DNA from: JAVVXB01 sp036651815
GTDB lineage: Bacteria; Bacillota; Clostridia; Christensenellales; CAG-138
DNA length: 64,000 nucleotides
Assembly: GCA_036651815.1 (NCBI GenBank)
Contig: JAVVXB010000015.1
Span: 4,501-68,500 of the forward strand
Direction: 5' to 3'
Positions 8,547-17,983 of this stretch are shown in pieces; the stretch's first letter is position 1; the number at the start of each line of letters is the position of its first letter. The translations under genes and the position numbers were made by a program. The notes under the pieces were generated by a model. It was not told where the DNA came from. It saw only the letters and a program-made list of their open reading frames with translations, and did not search any database.

Positions 8547-9923
8547 TCACTTCAAATTGAAAGAAGAACATTTTGAAAGCTCCAATAGAAACCGAACGGC
8601 GTTTTCCAAATGCATGCCGCGGGAAGCTTTGACCAAGACGGTATCACCATCAGCGAGAATAGAAGGCAAAGCGGCCAGTAGCGCATCCTGTGTTTCGAAA
8701 AAACGGGCTTGTTGTGGATTTACAGCAGATGCGCCTTCGAAGATGAACTGTCCATATGTACCCACGGACAATACCAAATCAATGCCGCCCCGAGCCGCAT
8801 AGCTGCCCACTTCCGCGTGATAAAGGGGGGATTGCTCGCCAAGCTCTAACATGTCACCAAGGATGCAGACGCGACGGCCGCCGAGCATTTTTATAACATC
8901 TATGGAGGCCATGACGGAATTTGGGTTTGCATTGTAGCTGTCGTCAATGATGGTTAGGTGTTCGGTATGGTGGATGCACATGCGGCCGGGGGCGGCACGA
9001 TAGCCCTCCACACCCGCGGAGAGCTGCTCCAGCGTCATGCCGAGTACTTTGCCGGTGATCATTGCGGCCAACGCGTTGCTGACGGAGTGCAGCCCTGGCG
9101 CGGGTACGTGCACGCGGATTTGCTCACCTTTAAAGTGGGCGGTGAATTGAGAACCGTCCAACCCAAGGTCTACGATGTCGGTGGCGCGCATATCGCAGCT
9201 TTCGGATCGTCCGTAACGCAAAGCATTGGGAATGGTAACCAACAGATCATCGTCACCGTTGACAAGGATGGTTCCGCCCGGTCTCATGCCATGCAACATT
9301 TCTGTTTTACCCTTGAAGATTCCTTCACGAGAACCGAAAAATTCAATATGCGCCACACCAATATTGGTGAATAGACAGATTGTGGGCTGAACAATCTTTG
9401 TCAGCGCGGCAATTTCGCCAAAGTGATTGGTACCCATTTCAATGATGGCAACCTCATGGGCGCGGTCAAGGCGGAAGATCGTCAGTGGTACGCCGGTCTG
9501 ATTGTTGAAACTGCCATCGGTTTTCAGCACCGTAAACCCAGTGGACAACGCTGCGGCAAGCATTTCCTTCGTTGAGGTTTTACCAACGCTGCCGGTAATG
9601 CCGATAATGGGGATATCGAATTGATTCCGGTAGTATGCGGCGATGTCCTGGAGTGCGATGAGTGTATCTGCGACCAGAATGTAGGGGCCATCATCATCCA
9701 GCGGGTGGGCTGAAAGCACACAGGAAACACCCTTTGCGCGGGCGTTGCGGATGAAATCGTGTCCGTCGAAGTGCTCTCCGACGATTGGGACATAAAGTGC
9801 GCCCGGTTGTGCCGTGCGGGTATCGATGGTCACATCGGTAATCGGCGTGTTAGGCGAAACATCGTTCCCCAACAGTTTTCCGGAAACCGCGCTTGCGATC
9901 TCGAACAATGTCATTGGTAGCAT
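8547..9923 (-). CDS. murF: UDP-MurNAc-tripeptide--D-Ala-D-Ala ligase MurF
   Basis: MurF adds D-Ala-D-Ala to the UDP-MurNAc tripeptide, the last cytoplasmic step of the peptidoglycan stem. The 458-residue length is normal. The ATP loop GITGSVGKT is at 108-116, the Mur-ligase substrate block DDSYNANPNS is near residue 310, and the C-terminal domain ends normally. Its ATG overlaps the ddl stop codon by one base (TAATG), so the two are translationally coupled and share one transcript: ddl makes D-Ala-D-Ala and MurF uses it. Confidence 0.97.
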   Translation of the reverse strand: MLPMTLFEIASAVSGKLLGNDVSPNTPITDVTIDTRTAQPGALYVPIVGEHFDGHDFIRNARAKGVSCVLSAHPLDDDGPYILVADTLIALQDIAAYYRNQFDIPIIGITGSVGKTSTKEMLAAALSTGFTVLKTDGSFNNQTGVPLTIFRLDRAHEVAIIEMGTNHFGEIAALTKIVQPTICLFTNIGVAHIEFFGSREGIFKGKTEMLHGMRPGGTILVNGDDDLLVTIPNALRYGRSESCDMRATDIVDLGLDGSQFTAHFKGEQIRVHVPAPGLHSVSNALAAMITGKVLGMTLEQLSAGVEGYRAAPGRMCIHHTEHLTIIDDSYNANPNSVMASIDVIKMLGGRRVCILGDMLELGEQSPLYHAEVGSYAARGGIDLVLSVGTYGQFIFEGASAVNPQQARFFETQDALLAALPSILADGDTVLVKASRGMHLENAVRFLLELSKCSSFNLK

Positions 9924-10963
9924 TAATCTTTATACTTCTCCATGGATAATTCTATGATTTTATTGCATAGTACAGGATAGTTCACGCCAATGGCTGCAGC
10001 CTCCTGCGGTAGTAGGCTGGTAGGGGTCATGCCGGGCAGGGTGTTGGCCTCGAGACAGTAGGGATGTCCCTCATCGGTCAGCAGAAAATCGATGCGTGCA
10101 TAGACCGAGAGCCTTAGTGCCTGAAATGCTATGATCGCTAGCTTCTGAATGCGGGTGGTGGTTTCCGCGTCGAACCGCGCGGGGGTAATCTCCTCCGTCC
10201 AACCGGGTTGATATTTGTGTTGATAGTCGTAAAAACCGTATTTTGGGACGATTTCGATCAGCGGAAGCGCCTTGTCACCTAATACACCTGCGGACAATTC
10301 CCGCCCAACGATGTATTCCTCGATTAAAACTTCGCTTTCATAGCGAAAGGCATCATCCAGGGCCGCGGTCAGGGCGTTCCGGCCGCGAACGATGGTGATC
10401 CCAATGCTGGAACCGCCGCAGCAAGGTTTCACAACGCAGGGCAGCGGCAGGGCGGCAGGATCAAAGGAATCGCCTTTTTTGAGCAGTATGCCAAAGGGCG
10501 TTTGAATACCCGCATCGTCAAGCAGCTTTTTACTGATGTATTTATCCATGGCTAGCGCACAGCCGATGGACGGACTGCCGGTATAACGTATGCCGGACAG
10601 ATCAAAAAACGCCTGCAAAGAACCATTTTCGCCGCAGTCGCCATGCAGGGCAAGATAAGTGATGTCCGCCGCGCGACACAGCTCCAGTACACCATTGCCG
10701 ATGCGGTCTGAAAAGCCGCTTTTGCGCGCAGCACGAATGACGTCGAGATCCGGTGCGGTTTCCGGTACGGGGCGCGGCGGCAAGGTGCGACTCTGCTCAA
10801 ACGCCAGCGATATGGGCGCAGGAAGGGTGTCGACCCCAAAGAACAGGTCAACCAATATCGCGTGATGTCCCATGCTGCACAGCGCATTTGCGGCCATGGT
10901 GCCAGAACTCAACGATACGTCCCGCTCAGGGGAAAGGCCGCCTGCCAAAACAACAATATTCAT
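9923..10963 (-). CDS. ddl: D-alanine--D-alanine ligase
   Basis: The 346-residue ATP-grasp enzyme joins two D-alanines. It starts with the family pattern VVLAGGLSPERDVSLSSG, carries the ATP-grasp lid and metal residues in the C-terminal half (IDFLLTDEGHPYCLEANTLPG pattern split across residues 290-312) and ends at the murF start. The residue set around the second D-Ala site does not show an obvious D-lactate (vancomycin-type) switch, but this needs an alignment. The Shine-Dalgarno is weak: only AGG eight bases before the ATG. Confidence 0.96.
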   Translation of the reverse strand: MNIVVLAGGLSPERDVSLSSGTMAANALCSMGHHAILVDLFFGVDTLPAPISLAFEQSRTLPPRPVPETAPDLDVIRAARKSGFSDRIGNGVLELCRAADITYLALHGDCGENGSLQAFFDLSGIRYTGSPSIGCALAMDKYISKKLLDDAGIQTPFGILLKKGDSFDPAALPLPCVVKPCCGGSSIGITIVRGRNALTAALDDAFRYESEVLIEEYIVGRELSAGVLGDKALPLIEIVPKYGFYDYQHKYQPGWTEEITPARFDAETTTRIQKLAIIAFQALRLSVYARIDFLLTDEGHPYCLEANTLPGMTPTSLLPQEAAAIGVNYPVLCNKIIELSMEKYKD

Positions 10964-11083
10964 GAGAAAAACCTATATGACCTTTCTTGTTCCTATGATT
11001 AATCTTAAAACTTATATCATGAATCGGCAACCATTACAAATCTTTTTTTGCAAAATGCCATATAATTTTCCATGTCTCCATAG

Positions 11084-11089
11084 TATACT
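11084..11089 (+). promoter_or_regulatory. -10 element placed for a leaderless transcript
   Basis: TATACT ends six bases before the ATG at 11096, and there is no Shine-Dalgarno. Transcription would begin on the A of the start codon. A second TATAAT at 11061-11066 could give a leader of about 23 bases instead; neither has a good -35. Confidence 0.4.
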
Positions 11090-11095
11090 GGTAAC

Positions 11096-12868
11096 ATGAA
11101 TATAATTGTCAAACGATTTGTTGCGCTGTGTATATCCTGCTGTATGCTGTTGCTACCGATGTCCGGTTGCACAGCCATACGTCTATTTCAATTTGCCAAC
11201 GAAATCATGATCACACCGGAGCCGCAGCCGACGATCACGCCGGTACCGCTACCGATAGACAATCGTGATAACATTCGTTTTTCGGAGATGACCTATACCC
11301 GCCCGGATATTGGCGCAATCACCGAAAAAATTGATACGATAATGGCGGATATTCAAGCAGAGAAGCCCGTTGCCGGGCTGATGAAGGCATACGAAGAACT
11401 CCAGGCGATGTATAATGACGCGGAATCACAGATGTCGCTCGCCTATTTACTGTACGCGTTTGATGTTACCAACGACACCTATCAGCAGGAATATACGATG
11501 CTTCAGTCAGAGCTGACCACGTTGGACCTGTCCATGACGGATGTGTCCATTGCGTTGTTTGAATCCTCCGATGAAGCCGAGCAGACTGCGCGCACGGAAT
11601 TTGGCGAAGATTATGTGGATACGGTGTATGCGGATGAAACCCTCAACGATGAGAAAATTCAGGATTTATTGGATGCTGAGAATGAGTTGATTACCGAATA
11701 CGACCGGATGACGGCATCGTTTACGCTAATGGAGGGCGGACGAAAATGGACGCTTGATGAGATATTGGGGAGCGATACACTGGATTATAATTCGTTTACA
11801 CGCTTGTACACTACCTATTGCAAGGCGTTCAACGTACAGGCGGGCAATATCTATCTCGAGTTGCTTGGCGTGCGCAAACAGATTGCAGAGAAGCTTGGCT
11901 ATGGCAGCTATGCAGCCTACGGCTATGATCTGTTTGGCCGGGATTATTCGATTACAGACGTAAAAGCGCTGCATGCGGCGATCAAAAAATATATTGTACC
12001 CGTCTATGTGAATGCAGAGGATGTGGATACCTACGAACTCTACAGTAAAAAATACGATCAGGAGACGTTTCTGGACAGTCTGACCGTTGCCGCAACGAAG
12101 TTTTCGCCGGCGCTGGCAGAGTCGCTGGGCTTTATGCTGCGAAACGATCTATATGATTTTTCCGTGAGCGCCAAAAAGATGGTGGGTAGTTTTACCACTT
12201 ACCTGCCCAATTACAATGCGCCGTTCATGTTTTCCCAGTGGACTGGCAGCAGTAGCGGAGTGACCACCGTGATTCATGAGCTTGGACATTTTACAAATTA
12301 TTATCACAACGCGGTCGCGGGATGGAGCGCAGCCGATTGCCTTGACTTGGCTGAGGTGGATTCTCAAGCGTTGGAACTGCTCATGATGCCGTACTATGAA
12401 CTCTTCTATGGTGATCAAGCAGAATCTGCAAAGAAGGATCGGTTGCTGGACTGCATGTATGCGCTTGTGACTGGCTGCATGGAGGATGAATTTCAGCAGG
12501 AGGTCTATGCCAATCCATCCATGTCGCTGGAAGAGATCAACAGGCTCTATCAAAAACTTGCCAAAGAATATGGGCTGGTGGAATTGTATGGGTATACAGG
12601 CGAGGAATGGACGCTGATAACACATACGTTTCAAACGCCGATGTACTATATCAGCTATGCGGTCAGCATGGTACCCGCGTTGGAACTGTGGGAACAGTCG
12701 CAAATCGATCCTCAGATTGCCAGTGAAACTTATTTCCGCATTTCCAATCGTGCGCCGTATGCGGGATTTCGGCAGACGCTGACCGACAACGGACTATCTG
12801 ATGTCTTTAGCGAGACGACCATTGCGCGGTTGGCAAAACGGATACAGGAACAACTGATGGAACCATAA
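11096..12868 (+). CDS. Lipoprotein zinc metallopeptidase, M3 (oligoendopeptidase F-like)
   Basis: The 590-residue protein has a type II signal peptide ending in PMSGC (Cys25), a proline/threonine-rich linker, and a helical M3-type body. HELGH is at residues 394-398 and EVDSQ (Glu420) supplies the third zinc ligand in the position expected of M3 enzymes. It should cleave peptides on the outer face of the membrane. Most oligoendopeptidase F enzymes are cytoplasmic, so the lipid anchor is noteworthy. The ATG at 11096 lacks a Shine-Dalgarno and may be leaderless. The next gene, a membrane kinase homologue, follows after 55 bases on the same strand and is probably cotranscribed. Confidence 0.85.
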   Translation: MNIIVKRFVALCISCCMLLLPMSGCTAIRLFQFANEIMITPEPQPTITPVPLPIDNRDNIRFSEMTYTRPDIGAITEKIDTIMADIQAEKPVAGLMKAYEELQAMYNDAESQMSLAYLLYAFDVTNDTYQQEYTMLQSELTTLDLSMTDVSIALFESSDEAEQTARTEFGEDYVDTVYADETLNDEKIQDLLDAENELITEYDRMTASFTLMEGGRKWTLDEILGSDTLDYNSFTRLYTTYCKAFNVQAGNIYLELLGVRKQIAEKLGYGSYAAYGYDLFGRDYSITDVKALHAAIKKYIVPVYVNAEDVDTYELYSKKYDQETFLDSLTVAATKFSPALAESLGFMLRNDLYDFSVSAKKMVGSFTTYLPNYNAPFMFSQWTGSSSGVTTVIHELGHFTNYYHNAVAGWSAADCLDLAEVDSQALELLMMPYYELFYGDQAESAKKDRLLDCMYALVTGCMEDEFQQEVYANPSMSLEEINRLYQKLAKEYGLVELYGYTGEEWTLITHTFQTPMYYISYAVSMVPALELWEQSQIDPQIASETYFRISNRAPYAGFRQTLTDNGLSDVFSETTIARLAKRIQEQLMEP

Positions 12869-12923
12869 GCCGTGCAGCAAAAGCTGGAAGGATGCGCGAC
12901 TTTTGAGAGGATTTTACAATACC

Positions 12924-13958
12924 ATGGAGTCAAATAGAACAATCGAGGATGCATATGCGCCGCTCACGCAGGGCGTTTGTCTGCATCACCGCTATATGGT
13001 ACGGGCGGCGGTGACCTGGGATTCATTTTGCTTTGTTTATCACGGATTTGATAGCAAGGTGCATCAAGAGGTCGAAATTTGGGAGTTTTTCCCGCGCAAT
13101 ATTGCGGAGCGTGCGGATGGCTCGCCTGCTGTTTCACCCATCAACCGGAGTTGCGGCGCACTGTTTTTTCTAGCTTCGGATGCGTTTCAGCGCCAATATG
13201 CTGCCCTTCACCAAGCCATCGGCTGCGCCAACATCATCTCCGTATTCGACGCTTTCTTCGAAAATGGAACGGCCTACGCCGTTACGGAACGTGTGGATGG
13301 TGTATCACTCGCGACCTATGTTGCCATGCAGGACAGGCCTCTGATCGATGGTGAACTTGGGTATATTGCTGGAGCGTTGTCGGACGCGCTGCTTGTGGTA
13401 CATTCCCTATCAATACTGCATCATGATATCACAAAAGATAACATTCTGCTTTGTACGGACGGCACAGTCAAGCTCACGGACTTTGGGGCGGCGCGCAATA
13501 CGGTTCAGACGCACCACGAAGTGGATGATTCAAAACCATGGATTGATATCCGTGCACTGGGGCGAGCACTGTATACGGCCTATACGGGCAATCCCGTGCC
13601 TGAACCTGTTGCTGCGATTTGTCAAACGGTTCCTGCAATGATAGCGGGTGTGTTTGAACGGATGCTGACAGATGATCCTGCACTTCGATTTGAATCCGTA
13701 TTTGACTTTATGCATGCTGCGGACGGTATCAATTTAGCAGCGGTGCGGCCACAGGTAACGCAGGCGCGGATTGCGGAGTATGAAGCGAGACTTCGCAACA
13801 ACCGGGCGCATAGTGTGCTGGAACAACGCAGGAGCGTAGAGCAGGCCGCTCGAGGTGTGCGTACAGATCGGCGGCGTGGTCAATGGCGGATAACCGTTGT
13901 TTTTGGGGGGACGATTCTGCTGGTGATTGCGCTAACGGTGCTGATTATCCGGTTGTAA
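12924..13958 (+). CDS. Membrane-anchored protein kinase homologue, probable pseudokinase
   Basis: The 344-residue product has the eukaryotic-like kinase fold and one C-terminal membrane helix with no extracellular sensor. The C-lobe is recognisable: HHDITKDNIL replaces the usual HRD....N catalytic loop and LTDFGAARN keeps DFG. The N-lobe is degenerate. The glycine loop is replaced by AAVTWDSFC, and in the family pattern V-A-I-K-E-Y-F-P the ATP-anchoring lysine is a tryptophan (VEIWEFFP). I infer a pseudokinase or an ATP-independent scaffold. ATG at 12924 was preferred; a TTG at 12903 is in frame. AGAGG lies 13 bases upstream of the ATG, which is long. It follows the M3 lipoprotein gene. Confidence 0.8.
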   Translation: MESNRTIEDAYAPLTQGVCLHHRYMVRAAVTWDSFCFVYHGFDSKVHQEVEIWEFFPRNIAERADGSPAVSPINRSCGALFFLASDAFQRQYAALHQAIGCANIISVFDAFFENGTAYAVTERVDGVSLATYVAMQDRPLIDGELGYIAGALSDALLVVHSLSILHHDITKDNILLCTDGTVKLTDFGAARNTVQTHHEVDDSKPWIDIRALGRALYTAYTGNPVPEPVAAICQTVPAMIAGVFERMLTDDPALRFESVFDFMHAADGINLAAVRPQVTQARIAEYEARLRNNRAHSVLEQRRSVEQAARGVRTDRRRGQWRITVVFGGTILLVIALTVLIIRL

Positions 13959-14048
13959 TGGCATACGGTTGGTAGAGAATTGCAAGGTTACATTGCAACG
14001 TAATTTTTATAGGACATTATGCTCGGATTTTGCAGGAACATCATTTAA

Positions 14049-14086
14049 AACGAGCCGCTTGCATGGAGATGGCAAGCGGCTCGTTG
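14049..14086. terminator. Strong hairpin terminator between convergent genes
   Basis: A 13-14 bp GC-rich stem (ACGAGCCGCTTGC at 14050-14062 with its complement at 14072-14084) lies between the kinase homologue and the aminopeptidase, which converge here. U-runs are short on both sides, so it is likely a shared terminator. Confidence 0.75.
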
Positions 14087-14101
14087 TTGCGTGAGCGGAA
14101 G

Positions 14102-15217
14102 TTATTTTAGATTTTCGGGATTCAAGCAGTCTAACTCTGGCAACACGAAGCGTCCGTCCTTGCGGATCAACCGGCCATCAAACCAGATTTCGCCGCCGCC
14201 GTATTCCGGCGTTTGGATGAGTACGAGATCCCAGTGCTGTGCGCTTTTGTTGCCGTTATCGCACTCATCATAACAGGAGCCGGGTGTGAAGTGGATGCTG
14301 CCGGCAATCTTCTCATCAAACAGGGTATCTTTCATGGGGAAGGTGATATAGGGATTGACACCGATGGCAAATTCACCCACATAGCGTGCGCCTTCATCGA
14401 TATTCAGCTGTTCGTTGATACGCTTGCAATCGTTGGCAGTTGCTTCTACAATTTTGCCGTGTTTGAATGTAAACTTAATATCCGTATAGGTAAAACCATT
14501 CTCCAGCGAAGGGGTGTTGTAGGAGATGGTTCCGTTGACGCTGTCCTTGACCGGGGCGGTGTAAACCTCGCCATCCGGAATATTCATGTTGCCGGCGCAC
14601 TTAATGGCGGGCAGACCTTTGATGGAGAACGTCAAATCGGTGCCGGGGCCTTTGAGCTGCACCTTATCCGTGCGTTCCAGCAGAGATTTGAGCGTATCCA
14701 TCGCCTTGTCCATCTTACCGTAATCCAGGCAGCATACATTGAAGAAAAAGTCTTCAAACGACTCGGTACTCATATCCGCACCCTGTGCCATGGCGGGGGA
14801 CGGGTAGCGGAGAATGACCCACTTGGTCTTTGGCACACGGATATTGCCATGTACTGGCGTCCAGTAATACTTCATGTAATCATTCATTTTTTCGCTGGGT
14901 ACATCCGCCATTTCACTGGCGTTTGCGCCGCTGCGCACGCCGATATAGGCTTGCATGTTACTCATTAGCTGACTATCCACATTGGCGCGGAGCGTGAGTT
15001 GATCCGCATTACAGTGCATGATCATATCGCGGTCAATGGCCTTATCTCCAAGCCATACAAACGGATTGCCACCGGCCTGATAGACCGCCTTAATCAGCGC
15101 TTTTGCCAAATCATCACATCCGCCTATACTCTCGATGAGTACGTTTTCGCCCTTCTGCACGTGACAGGAAAAATTGACAAGCCCATCGGCCAGTTTTAAA
15201 ATTCTAGGATCAAACAT
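14102..15217 (-). CDS. Aminopeptidase, M29 family (AmpS/PepS type)
   Basis: This 371-residue cytoplasmic metallo-aminopeptidase frees N-terminal residues from peptides. The family features are present: the ligand region MNIPDGEVYTAPV near the middle, the segment IAGSIHFTPG, and the C-terminal QHWDLVLI and GGGEIWFDG blocks that complete the two-metal site. I chose the ATG at 15217 because GGAGG lies seven bases upstream; the ATG at 15223 is only one base from that site. It is a single gene, divergent from the HD hydrolase, ending at a strong shared terminator. Confidence 0.92.
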   Translation of the reverse strand: MFDPRILKLADGLVNFSCHVQKGENVLIESIGGCDDLAKALIKAVYQAGGNPFVWLGDKAIDRDMIMHCNADQLTLRANVDSQLMSNMQAYIGVRSGANASEMADVPSEKMNDYMKYYWTPVHGNIRVPKTKWVILRYPSPAMAQGADMSTESFEDFFFNVCCLDYGKMDKAMDTLKSLLERTDKVQLKGPGTDLTFSIKGLPAIKCAGNMNIPDGEVYTAPVKDSVNGTISYNTPSLENGFTYTDIKFTFKHGKIVEATANDCKRINEQLNIDEGARYVGEFAIGVNPYITFPMKDTLFDEKIAGSIHFTPGSCYDECDNGNKSAQHWDLVLIQTPEYGGGEIWFDGRLIRKDGRFVLPELDCLNPENLK

Positions 15218-15391
15218 GAACATGCCTCCATAAATTTACTTTGTTTGATATTATTATCCCACGAAAACGGATAAAAAGCAAAACAAAGGAAGTAAAAAAT
15301 CGCTTTTTTTAAATACTTTCACTTTGCTGTGGCAAGGAAATATGGTAGGATAGAAATATGAAACCGAAAGGCAAATTGATAGGATATAGAT

Positions 15392-15967
15392 TTGAAACCG
15401 AGAGAATTTTTAGATTTTTTAGAGCGGATTGAAACGCTCAAGACAAACACACGTCATTGCACAACCAAGGGTGGAATGCCGGAGACGGTAGCCGCACATT
15501 CGTGGCGGATTGCGGTCATGGCGTTGTTGCTTACGGATACATTTCCAGAGCTGGATATGAACAAGGTTATGAAGATGTGCCTCATTCATGACTTTGGAGA
15601 GGCGGTAACGGGAGATATTCCGTCGTTTTTAAAAACGGGGCAGAACGAAGCAACAGAGACGGATGCAGTCGACGGCCTTCTTGCCACACTACCGGAGCCG
15701 CAGCAAGGGATGCTTACTGCGCTGTATGTGGAGATGGATGCGCAGCAAACGCAGGAGGCGCGGATCTATAAAGCACTGGATAAATTGGAAGCAGTCATTC
15801 AGCACAACGAGAGCGATATCTCCACCTGGATTCCACTGGAGTTTATGCTCAACAGGACTTATGCGCAGGAAAATGCTGCGGAATTTTCATTTTTAAAGGC
15901 TCTGCGTGAAGAAATGTTGAAGGATACCGAAGAAAAGATAGCAGCCTATGAAACGGAGCGGCAATGA
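15392..15967 (+). CDS. HD-domain hydrolase, YfbR/HDDC2-like nucleotidase
   Basis: The 191-residue protein has the HD metal site: His36 (AAHSWR), His66-Asp67 (CLIHDFGEAVTGDIP) and a later Asp in DKLEAV. COG1896-type proteins of this size act as 5'-deoxynucleotidases; that activity is known of relatives and inferred here. It starts at TTG (15392), eight bases after AGGA; an upstream ATG at 15358 is in another frame. Its stop overlaps the nitroreductase ATG by four bases (ATGA), so the two are coupled. Confidence 0.85.
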   Translation: MKPREFLDFLERIETLKTNTRHCTTKGGMPETVAAHSWRIAVMALLLTDTFPELDMNKVMKMCLIHDFGEAVTGDIPSFLKTGQNEATETDAVDGLLATLPEPQQGMLTALYVEMDAQQTQEARIYKALDKLEAVIQHNESDISTWIPLEFMLNRTYAQENAAEFSFLKALREEMLKDTEEKIAAYETERQ

Positions 15968-16500
15968 GCGATTATTTTGATTTGATCCAGCGGCGGGAAA
16001 GCTGCCGAAATTATGCAACAAGGCCTGTCGAACGGGAAAAACTGGACAGATGCATCGAAGCGGCGCGCCTGTCGCCTTCTGCCTGCAACAGTCAGCCGTG
16101 GAAGTATTTTGTTGTGACCAATGCGGATATGTGCGAGCAATTGCGCCCATGTTTGCAGGATCTGGGCATGAATCAATTTGTGGACGGATGCAACGCGTTC
16201 GTTGTCGTGGTTGAGCAGAAAGCGAATCTATCCGAGATGGTGGGGATGCGCTTTCAAAATCAGGATTTTGTGTCCGTAGATATTGGGCTATCTGTTTCAC
16301 AACTGTGCTATGCGGCAACTGAACAGGGTCTTTCCACGTGTATTCTGGGGTGGATCAACGAAAAAAAGATCAAACAGCTACTTGCGATCAAACCGGAGTG
16401 TCACGTGCGGCTTGTGTTGTGCGTGGGGTATGCGGCGGACGAGCATCTACGACAGAAGAAACGCAAAAGCGGCTTGGAGATTGCCGAGTTTATTGAATAG
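15964..16500 (+). CDS. Nitroreductase-family flavoprotein
   Basis: The 178-residue protein begins with the FMN phosphate-binding pattern RRESCRNY and continues with ARLSPSACNSQPW, both typical of FMN-dependent nitroreductases. It probably reduces a quinone, nitro or related electrophile with NAD(P)H, but the substrate cannot be predicted. It is coupled to the HD hydrolase by a four-base overlap. Its last 11 bases overlap the end of the convergent phosphoesterase gene. Confidence 0.9.
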   Translation: MSDYFDLIQRRESCRNYATRPVEREKLDRCIEAARLSPSACNSQPWKYFVVTNADMCEQLRPCLQDLGMNQFVDGCNAFVVVVEQKANLSEMVGMRFQNQDFVSVDIGLSVSQLCYAATEQGLSTCILGWINEKKIKQLLAIKPECHVRLVLCVGYAADEHLRQKKRKSGLEIAEFIE

Positions 16501-17338
16501 CGGTTGACTGCTGCGGCAGCAAGTTGATTACAACGAGCTCTGGCGGGTTGAACACGCGCGGCATCCAATATGGTTTTTTGGAAAGTCCGCGGCTGACGAT
16601 CATGGTTTGATCGTCAAAGGAGTATTCGCCGCCCGCATAGCGCGGGAATAGACCTTGATTGGGCGCGTACAACCCATTGAGCAGACCCGGAATGCGAACC
16701 TGACCGCCGTGCGCGTGCCCACACAGAATCAAATCGTAGCCGTAGGGCAGATACCATTTGTATTTATCAGGACGATGTGCCAACAATACAGAGAACAATG
16801 CGTCGTCCAGATTGGTGGACGCACTTCTGAGCTGCGCTGGCAGGATATAGATGCGGTGCTGATAGAAAAAATCGTCAATGCCGGAAAGCTGCAGCTGCTG
16901 ACCGCATACGGTAACGGTGACTGTTTTGCCGGCGAGTACGGTAACGTTTGCTTGCAATAGTTGTTGCTTGATTTTCGAAACTTGCCTTGTGGCGATTTCA
17001 TGATTGCCGGTGACATAGTAGCAGGGGTATTTTGCGGCAAGCGCGGATATCAACGTCAGCGTGTTTTCATAGGAGCCGCTGTGGTTAATCATGTCACCCC
17101 CAAACAGCACTAGATCGGGGCATTGGGCATCGACCAAACTGATTAAGTCCGATTGCTTCTGTCCATATAAGCAGGCATGCAAATCGGTGAGCAGTACGAT
17201 CACCACCGGAGATTTCAATTTTTCGCTTGTGAGATTATAGGTGCGTACAGCCAGTCTGCTTTTGCCAATGACATTGATCCCGAGGTATAGTACGAGCATG
17301 GCGAAAAACAACCAGACCAAAAGTTTAAATTTTGTCAT
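16490..17338 (-). CDS. Membrane-anchored calcineurin-like phosphoesterase (YkuE-like)
   Basis: The 282-residue protein has one N-terminal membrane helix (about 5-24) and a metallophosphoesterase domain with TDLH (51-54), GGDMIN (80-85), GNHE (111-114) and GHAHGGQ. The C-terminal half has the YkuE/LpxH-like pattern with YAGG and RGLS. The active site should face outward. The substrate is unknown; relatives have been proposed to act on lipid or wall-linked phosphodiesters. The ATG has no Shine-Dalgarno and sits six bases after a perfect TATAAT, suggesting a leaderless mRNA. Confidence 0.88.
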   Translation of the reverse strand: MTKFKLLVWLFFAMLVLYLGINVIGKSRLAVRTYNLTSEKLKSPVVIVLLTDLHACLYGQKQSDLISLVDAQCPDLVLFGGDMINHSGSYENTLTLISALAAKYPCYYVTGNHEIATRQVSKIKQQLLQANVTVLAGKTVTVTVCGQQLQLSGIDDFFYQHRIYILPAQLRSASTNLDDALFSVLLAHRPDKYKWYLPYGYDLILCGHAHGGQVRIPGLLNGLYAPNQGLFPRYAGGEYSFDDQTMIVSRGLSKKPYWMPRVFNPPELVVINLLPQQSTAIQ

Positions 17339-17344
17339 TCTTTC

Positions 17345-17350
17345 ATTATA
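17345..17350 (-). promoter_or_regulatory. TATAAT placed for a leaderless transcript
   Basis: On the minus strand TATAAT is followed by GAAAGA and then the ATG at 17338, so the predicted start of transcription is the A of the ATG. The -35 region is poor (TATCAA at 16 bases). Confidence 0.5.
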
Positions 17351-17538
17351 GCAACTAAATTGAAATTTGATACGGCTTTTCCCAACTTCTTGTGAGACGC
17401 ATGGCTACTGGATGACTGCAAATACGCTTTATGGGCGGAAAATGCGTTTCATTCGTAGGATGTCTGCAAGACTTAATCTGCTGCACTGAATATCAAAAAC
17501 CGTCCGATTTGCATATTGTATTGGCAGGGGGAGACAAC

Positions 17539-17970
17539 GTGGCTTACAGTCCTTTGGAATTATTGGCACGGCTGATTCAATGTGAGGCGGGCGGTGAAGG
17601 CGAAGTGGGCATGAAAGCCGTGGCCAGCGTCGTGATGAACCGCGTTGAAGCGGATATAGGCGAATACCAACGGATCAGCAATGGAGGCTCCATACACAAT
17701 ATTGTCTTTCAACCGCATCAATTTGAGTGTGCGTTGGATGGAAACCGCGGACAGAACATCCACAACATGCAGCCGCAACAAATTCACTATGACATCGCAG
17801 AATGGGCGCTCGGCGGTGGACGGCTGCCCGGGATTGAGGAAGCGCTCTGGTTCTTCAACCCTTATTCTGTAAACTGTAAGGGCAACTTTCCAAGCAAAAT
17901 TGGACAGTATCTGATCCGAATTGGCGACCATTGCTTCTATGTACCCACCCATGTCTACAATCAAACCTAA
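17539..17970 (+). CDS. cwlJ: Spore cortex-lytic cell wall hydrolase, CwlJ type
   Basis: The 143-residue protein matches the Hydrolase_2 (SleB/CwlJ catalytic) domain and is almost exactly the length of Bacillus CwlJ. The catalytic glutamate lies in QCEAGGE (Glu16), followed by NRVE, the QPHQFE block and a C-terminal HCFYVP. It has no signal peptide, as expected for CwlJ, which is loaded into the coat from the mother cell and degrades cortex during germination. I chose GTG at 17539, five bases after GGGGGAG; upstream in-frame codons lack a ribosome site. The adjacent gene is a likely coat partner. Confidence 0.9.
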   Translation: MAYSPLELLARLIQCEAGGEGEVGMKAVASVVMNRVEADIGEYQRISNGGSIHNIVFQPHQFECALDGNRGQNIHNMQPQQIHYDIAEWALGGGRLPGIEEALWFFNPYSVNCKGNFPSKIGQYLIRIGDHCFYVPTHVYNQT

Positions 17971-17983
17971 AAAGGAGCTTGTT

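Noticed and set aside
12149..12703. 184-codon open frame on the minus strand
   Set aside because: It is antisense to the HELGH region of the M3 lipoprotein; composition is that of a shadow frame.
14213..14968. 251-codon open frame on the plus strand
   Set aside because: It is fully antisense to the well-supported M29 aminopeptidase gene and has no Shine-Dalgarno.
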